Positions 10,834 to 19,800 of a stretch of DNA of 64,000 bases are shown one piece after another; within the stretch, counting starts at the first letter, position 1; each line of letters starts with the position of its first letter. Origin of the DNA: Shinisaurus crocodilurus (lineage: Eukaryota; Chordata; Lepidosauria; Squamata; Shinisauridae); the NCBI GenBank assembly GCA_021292165.1, contig JAHFWL010000961.1, positions 124,001 to 188,000 on the forward strand, in the 5' to 3' direction. Under the pieces are notes generated by a model. The model was given only the letters and a program-made list of their open reading frames with translations, was not told the origin of the DNA and made no database searches. The translations under genes and the position numbers were made by a program.

Positions 10834-13800
10834 CTGCACCACAGGTAAGAGAGGTTGTTTGGGGAAAGCATCCTTAGAGGACGGCCTCACCTGTTTTAAA
10901 TTTCCTGGTGCTGAACAACTGAAGGTAAGTGTTAGGCTCCAGCTTGCCGTGGGGTTGGGATACCTCGGCTCCCCACCAAGAGACACTGGCTTTGCTCCGG
11001 CACTGGATGAATATCCCTTCCTGGTTACTGGCAGCCATCGCGCCTCGGTCCAGATCCTTCAGCAAACGCTGAATGGTCTCCTTCTTTTGAGGGTCCTCCA
11101 TTTTGTCCGGGGATGGCAGCAACACACGGGTCAGGCTGTTCGTTGGAGCTCCTGGTAGGGCAGGGGTGGACGTGATTAGGAACTCACCCTCCGGAAGCCA
11201 GATTTTCAGCATCAGCTCGCCGCTGTAGAAGATGGAGACCAGGACGGAGAAGTCACCTGTGAACACGGGAAACGAAAGGATCAGCCCCGTGCCGCTCTCA
11301 AGGGCTCTCCACTCGCTTGAATGCTGCACAAAAACAACAATGAATTATTACAGCGGCAGACAGAGCGCAGAGGTTTCCCTCACTGGGGTCAAACAAACAC
11401 TGAATCCGGTTGCAACCACAGCACACGCAAAAAGTCCTGCCAGCAAAGCAAGTACGAGGAGTAACCAACGGACGACCTCCACCACCCAAGGAGGGTCTTA
11501 CGAACGATGATGTACACTCCGTGTGGACACACATTCTCTGTTTCCTACAGACCAGTTGTGGAGAAAAAGCGTCAGAGTTTCCTGCACCACACACACACCT
11601 CCACACGTGTAAACAAGTATAATCCCAGCTGGAGGCTGGGAAATGCAAAATGTACATAGTTTCTCTGATGGCTCCTGAGGCCGCAGAGTCTCCCATGTCT
11701 TTGAGGGCCGGTGCCACAGCTATTTGCATGCAAATGTGGCAAAGAGCCACCCCTCCCCTGCCTGGCCCAGATGAAGTTCATCCTGATTGGCTAAAGACAC
11801 CTGGGCTACTGAAAGGAGGGGTGGGGGGAAGAATCTATACTGCTGCTGTGGCTTCTGGTTTGCGTTGTTGTTGTCTGAACGCTTTCGCGGGAGTAGGGCT
11901 TTTTTGCTGAGGCAAGACCTGGGAAGAGGACCAACCCCCAGACAAAGGGAGTGCCTGGGTATTTATATAGTAAAGAACTAGTTTTGTTGTTTTATAGCTC
12001 TACTTGTATGTACCAAAGTGTCTCCCCACCTTTCTCCCTCTTCCCTCATTCCCCACCTTTTATTGTAATCTGTTTACCTGAAATAAACCTTCCTGGTTTT
12101 ACCCCACACGGTGTGTGTGGTTCCTCTGTGGTTCAGTGCTAAATCCAGTGTATAGACCAAGGGCAAGGCCCTGAGAGAATCAGGTCAAGACGGCAGAGCT
12201 AAGGCTGGCAGTTTTGCACCTTTGCTCTCTGGTCTTGAGAAAAGGACCGATTGGCAGTCCTTCACACCAGTCTTCCCCAAACAGGCACTCTCCAGATGGG
12301 TTGGACTACAACCTCCATCACCTGTGCTGGCTGGGGGCAGGAGTTGTAGTCCAACACATCTGCAGGGCGCCCAGTTGGGGAAGGCAACTTCAGAGGTAGA
12401 CCCCGTCCTCCGTGATCTCACCTGTTCCCACAGCAGCATCAGGGATGGCTTCTGGATTCGACTGGAGACAAATCTCGTTCACATCTGGCGCTGTTGTGAT
12501 GAAGAAAAAGAGTCAGGATATGTGAAACGTGGAGCTTCTCCAGACGGCCAAGCCAAGCGTTGCTAAGATCTTACACAAATGCTTCCCCCTGCCCTGCTAG
12601 AGATCCCCTCGATACAGGCATGGGTGGCAGCGGTCAGCAGCCCCTAGTGGCAAATTGGCGCATTGTTCTTTGCTTAATTTGGGGCAGGAATCAACCCCGG
12701 ATTAATAATAAGGAAGAGGGTGCCTATAAGCATGTGCAGAGTGCATTTCACACACCATTAAAGAATCACACACACCCCTCCCCCGACACACCCTGAAATT
12801 AGGTATTCAGATGGCAGCACGGAGACAAAGCGCCTTGGAATGAAAATACTTCGGACCATAATCCATTCTCTACTCCAGAGAACCACCCACTTCCAAAGGA
12901 GAATTCAATCATAATTTGTGATCTGACAGCTCCTGCCCTCCCCTCGCAGCCCCTCCCCAATTAATTGCAAAAATGACCAGGGGAGGGAGGGAACGCAGGA
13001 GCCAATCTGAAAGCCCCACTCCAGCATCCCTGTCAGCTGACCACAGGAGTTGGAGGGGGCGGCACCGGGATGTGCTGGAGATCCAAAAGAGCGGCCGAGT
13101 TCCACTGCACATGCTCAAAAGCATCCTTCTTTCCCACCAGCTCGCTGAAACCAAAGGCCCGGCAGTAAACGCAAGAAAAGCCCCATATCCACACTGGCTT
13201 TCTTTCATTTGTCGAACACGTGATCCGCTTCTATTTTTTGCTCTAACGGATGGAAGCATTTAAGTGAGGGCAGCTTAACGTTAGCCAACTGGGACCATTC
13301 CTTTGCACGGTGCTTCTGCCTACCGTCGCGAGGGGGGAGAGCCGTTCCTGCCTAGGCGGCACAGCAGAAGAGAACTGAGAGAACGCATCCTGCCGCTTCT
13401 CCAAACACAGGCCTCTTAATGGGGAAGGTGCCCCCGTGCACATCAGCGTTCCTGCGGATGGTGCAGAAGTGGGACACTTTGCTCCCGAGTGACCCCCCTC
13501 CAAGAACCCAAAGGCAGCCTCCCGCAAGCCGGCGCCCCGCCAGATGTGTTGGGCCACGACTCCCACGGGAGCTGGGCTGCCCTAACGCCACATGCCTTTC
13601 CTCACACAAACAGAAGCACAACTTACAGGGAAATGTGAATTCCCCCCTACCTGTTTCCCCGGGCTGAGGGCTGGATTCTCCGTTCTGATAGCCTGAAGGG
13701 TCAAATGCGTTCTGAGTGTGGCTAGCCGAAGCCTCGGACCCAGAGCTCTCTTTCTGCAGGGTGAGAGAGAGAGGTTAGATTAGATTGGATTTTCAAGACG

Positions 13801-16800
13801 ATTCTGCGCAAAGTACACTTTACTACCGTCCGTCACTGTCCTGTCGATCCATCAGAATGTTGTAAGGCGATCCATCAGAATGTTGTAATGTATTCTTATA
13901 AGGCATGGTACTGTTGTTTTTGTTGTATTTTATATTGTATTTTATATTGTAAATGGCTAAAACCCAAGTTGGGTTGCCATAATAAAATGTATTTATTATG
14001 CACTGTCCTGTCCGCCGCACGTCTGTTTTGCACATGTGCACCTCTGATACTGCAATCAAACTGCTTACAGCTTGAAGCCCGAAATTCAGCATAGCGATGG
14101 GTGGGAACACTCAACCCTCTTCCCTTCCTTGATACATTGAATTTTAGGGCTACAACAGGCGGTTGGGCAACCTGACGCACACACACCCCGACTCATTTCG
14201 AAAGCCCCCTGCATGCGATCAGTTCAGACCTCCGGCATAATAATTGGCTAGGCTGGCTGCGGGTTATGGGAGTTGTAGTCCAAAACATCTGGTGGGCCCC
14301 AAGTTGCTTACCCCTGCCCTAGGGTGCTGTGCTGATCAAAACACAATAAAATACAAATTACGTCGTGTGATTAAAAATGGACCCAAACCTCAATTTTAAT
14401 CAACCAAAAATGATTTAATTGGTTAACGGCTCTGACAGCATTTGCCCAGTTCAGTCTGTGAACCTGTAACCCCCACCCCCGCGACACTCACACACACGTT
14501 TTTGGCTCGGATCAAATGGTAGAAAAAATTGTACCACTCTTAACAGACTACAAGATTTTGCACAAGAAAAGGGGGAGAAAGGAGGCAGAGCACATGTAAC
14601 GACAGAGCAGCCGCAGCCGTGCGGGCAGTTCTCCCCCGCTCCTTGCACAGACCTCGGCACCTTTAAGCAACCTTTTCAAGGTCCCAATCCTTCCCATTCT
14701 TGGCGCTCACCCTTTTCAGGACAGAAAGGGAGCCAGGTGGCTGAGGGATGCGGCTGTTGTGGCTGCACATGTGCTTCTCCGAGAGCTGTTCCAGCTTCAC
14801 CTTCAATCTCCTCTGCTGTTTAGATTGGTTCCCTTGGAAGAAGACAAGATGGGGGTGTGGAGAGGGGATCGAGCAGGTATTATGCCGAGTTGGGGCCGTG
14901 TGTACCCCTTGCACCACACACAAAGCCAAATTCCCTCCCGAGAGCAGTCAGATTCTGCTACGTGAATAAATTCAGCAAATCAACATCTGTTTCGCCGTGC
15001 TGCATAACTTATTGCGTGGGGCGGCAGGCAGGGAAAGAGGTGACCTATGGAATTCTTTGCTTCCTCACCAAACTACAAATCCCAGGGTGTGAAGGATTGA
15101 GGCCTACACAGGCTTGAGTTAGGTTGAAGCCTGAAGGCCCAAATAGCTCCTGATGGGAGGGGGCATCCGTGAGTTTCATTCCCCCTAATGGAGTTAAGTT
15201 TCATTTCCCCAGTTTTACCTCACGTGTTTGTAGCCTCCTAGTTATGTGGGAGGGTATATAAAGAGGTGTGGAGAAGCTGCAGGAGGAGAAAGAAATTAGA
15301 GAGAAAGAACAGAGAGAGAGAGAGAGAGAGATTGAAAACTGAAGAACAGCCAGAGCTAGGCTGGAAGGGAGTCTCTACTAAGGCCTACAGGTGAAAGTGT
15401 AGCTGGGTTAGAGGAAACTGTGGTGTTATTTATTTTATTTCCATTATGCCTGCTTTTTGAAATCTTACAGCTCTACTTGTGTAAATACCCTAAGTTAATG
15501 TGAAGTTACCATACCAAGTTTAGCAAAGTAAACAATTATTGTTAAACTCAGATTTGTTTGGAGTGTCTTTTACAACACACCTAAGGCCTAATCCCACGTT
15601 ACTGGGAAGAAAAGGCAAAGGGCAGGAACGTGTCATCCTGATAGCAGGAAGGGCTCTTAAAGAGGCAAAATATCTTTAAGGAGCTGATCAAGGTGTCCTG
15701 GTAGAAGTGGAACCTTGACATATGATGGTAGCGCTGGGATTCTGATAACTGAAATGGAGCACTCCAAAAAGTATTTGGGTTTTTACCAATAGAGCACACA
15801 AAAGCAGTATATATTTTAATTTCGGGCCTGCGAAGTAGGGAAACAGTGAAGTTAGTAAAATGAGTCAATACCTCTCCATGAACAAAACTTCCCTGATTGA
15901 GCAGTGCAAAAAGGACAATTTGCCATGGGAGGAGAAAACAGCAGAAGAACTGAAATTTATGCTGATCTCCCAGGCGGCAATAGAGGGAGGTGCACCTTCG
16001 AACCCCAGTACAGCAGGACCCCAAACGAAAGAATAGGAAGTCCAAGAAAAGGAACTGCGGGTGCTGACAAAGCAGAAGGAAGAAGAGACCAGGTTAGAGT
16101 GGGAGCGGATCCGACTGCAACAGGAGCAACTTAAGGCCCAAGAAGAGCAACGCAAACATGAGGGAAAGATCCAAGAAGAACAATGCAAACATGAGGAAAA
16201 GCTGCACCAGGAGCAACTTAAAAGCCCAACAGGAGCAACTCACCGTATTTTTCGCTCCATAAGACGCACCCCCCCCCAAAATAGGGGGAAATGTTTGTGT
16301 GTCTTATGGAGCGAATATTGTTAAAAAAAAACTTTTTTTAAACTTCCTTCTGCTGGTCCGGGGGAAGAGCGGAGGGCTCCTGGGTGGGGCAGGGCAAGCC
16401 CCCACCTCTCAGCTGATTCCCCGCGGAACAGCTGATTAAAAAAATTTTTTATTATTTTTTTATTTTATTTTTTTTACTTCCTTCTGCTGGTCCGGGGGAA
16501 GAGCGGAGGGCTCCTGGGCTGCCAGTCAACCAGTTTTACTCTCCTTTAATTCCTAGTCATAGCTGCTGGTTATTTGCTGCTCATTTCGCCTTCTCTATCT
16601 TTGCACAGTACTACAGTGCATTTCCACTTCTCTTATTGCCGCCGAGCCCGCACAGGTAGGATTGCACTATGCATAAAAACCCTTGTTCCAAGATCACACA
16701 TTTTTGTACCATTACAGGAGCTTAAAATGAAACATGAATGCAGTACAGACAGAATAGAAAATCAGATGTTGCAAGACAACATCTTACATCTTTGTAATTG

Positions 16801-19800
16801 GCTACAGCAGTGATGTTGCTTTTATTTTTAAAACAATTTGCTGGAACCATCTCTTAGAACCGTTATTTTTTTATTTTTATTTTTTTTAAACAAGCAATAT
16901 CCTCCCAAGTCACATAGGTTATTACTAATAGATGAGCTTTGCTGCTCCGTAAAAGGCACCGTGCATGCAATTTTATTCTTGTGTAAAATAATTATTTTTT
17001 AAAGGGCTAAAGGCAAGTTCATCAAGGATCAATGACTAAAGGCACACTCCTATAAATGTTTAGACAGAAAAAATGGTTTACCATTGTGACGATAACGTGG
17101 CCGGTTATTTAAATTTTATTTCTCTCCCTACCAGCTGGCTGTTAGTTCACATTCACTAACCCCGTGGCTGAGATAGGTTAGTTCCAGGGCATCAGTTCCC
17201 TCTCTGTCACAAGATTTCCCTCTCTCATCAGACAAACCCGAGCGGACAATCTGTCTGTGGGAGATTAACTCTTAAAATACCAGGGCTGGTTATTGTGGTG
17301 TTTATTTTCTTAAGTAAACATTTCTCTAAGCAGGTACAACTCCTTTTATCTAACACTCTAAACCCCAAACCCTCAACTAAACTATCTCTCACACACAGGC
17401 ACATATATACATAGCGCATCTACTCTGCCTAACTGTTAACCCATTCATCACAACCATTCCCAGCATAGCTGGCTGGGGAATGCTGGGAGTTGTAAGACTT
17501 TTTTTTCCCCTGTCTAAGACTACAATCCTATGCAATTTACACAGAAGCACCAATGAGTAAAATGGGACTTCTGCATAAAATACATATAGGACTTTTCCAA
17601 CATGCACAGTACAATTAATATTCCCTCAAATTCTAAATAAAATTACTAATCTCAGTAGTCACTAAACATTTGCATTGCCTTGGTAATGATCAATTTGGGG
17701 GAGCTTTAATTGATTAAATCTGCATAAATTTTCAGAATATTTTTCCCCTTGTTTTCTTCCTTTAAAACCTAAGTGCGTCTTATGATCAGGTGCGTCTTAT
17801 GGGGCGAAAACGAAAAATACAGTAAAGCCCGAGAAGAACAACACAGACATGAGGAAAGGATGATGCAGCTAAGACAGGAGCAGCCCATCAAAGTCACCCC
17901 CCCCCAAAGACTTCACCGCATACACCCCAGGAGAAGACCCACAGGTGTTCCTGACCACCTTTGAATGAGCAGCACAGAAGTGGGGACTGCAGGAGGGTGG
18001 CTATATGAAGTTGGTGCCTAATTTAATCAAAGGGGAGCTGGCAGAGATTTATAATAGCATGCCAGAGGGTGAGGCTGTTTCCTATGTTCAATTTAAAGAA
18101 ACTGTGTTTAAAAGGTTCAGGTTGGGTCCTGAGCACTGCAGCATTCCTGTCAGTGCTCCTGCACTGACCACAGTGCATTCCTGACCACAGGCGTTGGAGC
18201 GGGCGGCACCGGGATGCGGTGGAGATGCAAAAGAGCGGCCGAGTTACACTGCACACGCTCAAAAGCATCCTTCTTTCCCGCCAGCTCGCTGAAACCAAAG
18301 AAGAAACAGGCCCGGCACTAAATGCAAGAAAAGCCCCATATCCTGTGGCTGCCCCAGTGAGAGACAGACTGCAATGACACTTCCTGCCCCAAACCACACT
18401 GGCTTTCTTTCATTTGTCGAACACTTGAACCGCTTCTATTTTCGTTCTAACGGACAGAAGCATTTAAGTGAGGGCTGCTTGACGTTCGCCAACTGGGACC
18501 ATTCCTTCGCACGGTGCTTCTGCCTACCGTCGCGAGGGGGAGAGCCGTCCCTGCCTGGGCGGCACAGCAGAAGAGAACTGTGAGAACGCATCCTGCCGCT
18601 TCTCCAAACACAGGCCTCTTAATGGGGAAAGTGCCCCCGTGCACATCAGCGTTCCTGCGGATGGTGCAGAAGTGGGACACTTTGCTCCCGAGTGACCCCC
18701 CCTCCAAGAACCCGAAGGCAGCCTCCCTCCCCGCAAGCCGGAGCCCCGCCAGATGTGTTGGACCGCGACTCCCACGGGAGCTGGGCTCCCAACACATCTG
18801 GCGAGGTGCCGGGTTGGTGGAGGCTGCCCTAACGCCACGTGCCATTGCTCACGCAAACAGAACCACAATTTACAGGGAAATGTGAATTCCCCCCACCTGT
18901 TTCCCCGGGCTGAGGGCTGGATTCTCCGTTCTGATAGGCTGAAGGGTCAAATGCTTTCGGAGTGTGGCTAGCCGGAGCCTCGGACCCAGAGCTCTCTTCC
19001 TGCAGGGCGAGAGAGAGAGAGAAAGAGGTTAATATTAGAATATATTTTTTTTAATTTTTAAATTATTTATTTAAACTTTTTCAAACAATACGTATATAAA
19101 ACAACTAAAAATAACATACATACAACCTACGTAGTGCTCCCATCACCACGGGACCAAAGGATACTTTCTGTCCCTATAATCCATTCTTATTCATCATTCC
19201 AAAAATACAACATATCTTGACATGGCATGCTCCCTTTCCCCTTATTTAAAACAAAATCTAAAAATAATCCCCAAATATCCTCAAAATTATTTTTCTTAAA
19301 TTGTCCCTTTTTACATTTGATACTACAAGTTAATTTGTCATTTAAAGCAATATCCCACACCTCCTTTACCAATCAACAATTAAAAATTCATGTTGAACTT
19401 TCCATTTCCTTGCTATTGTTAATCTTCCCGCCGTTAACAAATTTACCATTAATTCTTTTGTTTCTTGAAAACAAACAACTTTCTCCGTTATTGATAACAG
19501 CGCTAATTTTGGGCAGATCTCTAAATGAATACCAATAATTTCTGATATTTCTACAAAAAAAATTCCTAAAATTCCAGCACGCTTTTACAGCTCCACCACA
19601 TATGAGCGCAGGTGCCTAGCTCCTGGCACCCTCTCCAACACAATGCTGACACAATTACTGTCTATTCCATTTAATCTCACCGGAGTCAGATACCATCTCC
19701 AAATAAGTTTATAAAAGTTCTCTTTTATCCTAATTGACATATTTTTTTCAATATTCGTCTTTCCCATATATTTTTCCACCCTTCATTCGAAATCTCATCC

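Larger units (their letters stand above)
13022..15720. repeat. Tandem duplication inside IRF9, copy 1
   Basis: Direct repeat of 18138-21556. Shared landmarks in order: 'accacagg..gttgga', exon 4, exon 3, and an LTR ending in a leader '..ggaaccttgaca'. Flanking-intron identity is about 94-95% by eye. The middle differs: about 13770-14180 here holds unrelated sequence, whereas copy 2 has an L1 fragment. Confidence 0.9.

Noticed and set aside
13391..13620. ORF conserved between the two IRF9 duplication copies (also 18610-18850)
   Set aside because: Conservation is expected from the recent duplication; frames differ in length, contain a hairpin repeat and lack a clear exon pair of splice sites.
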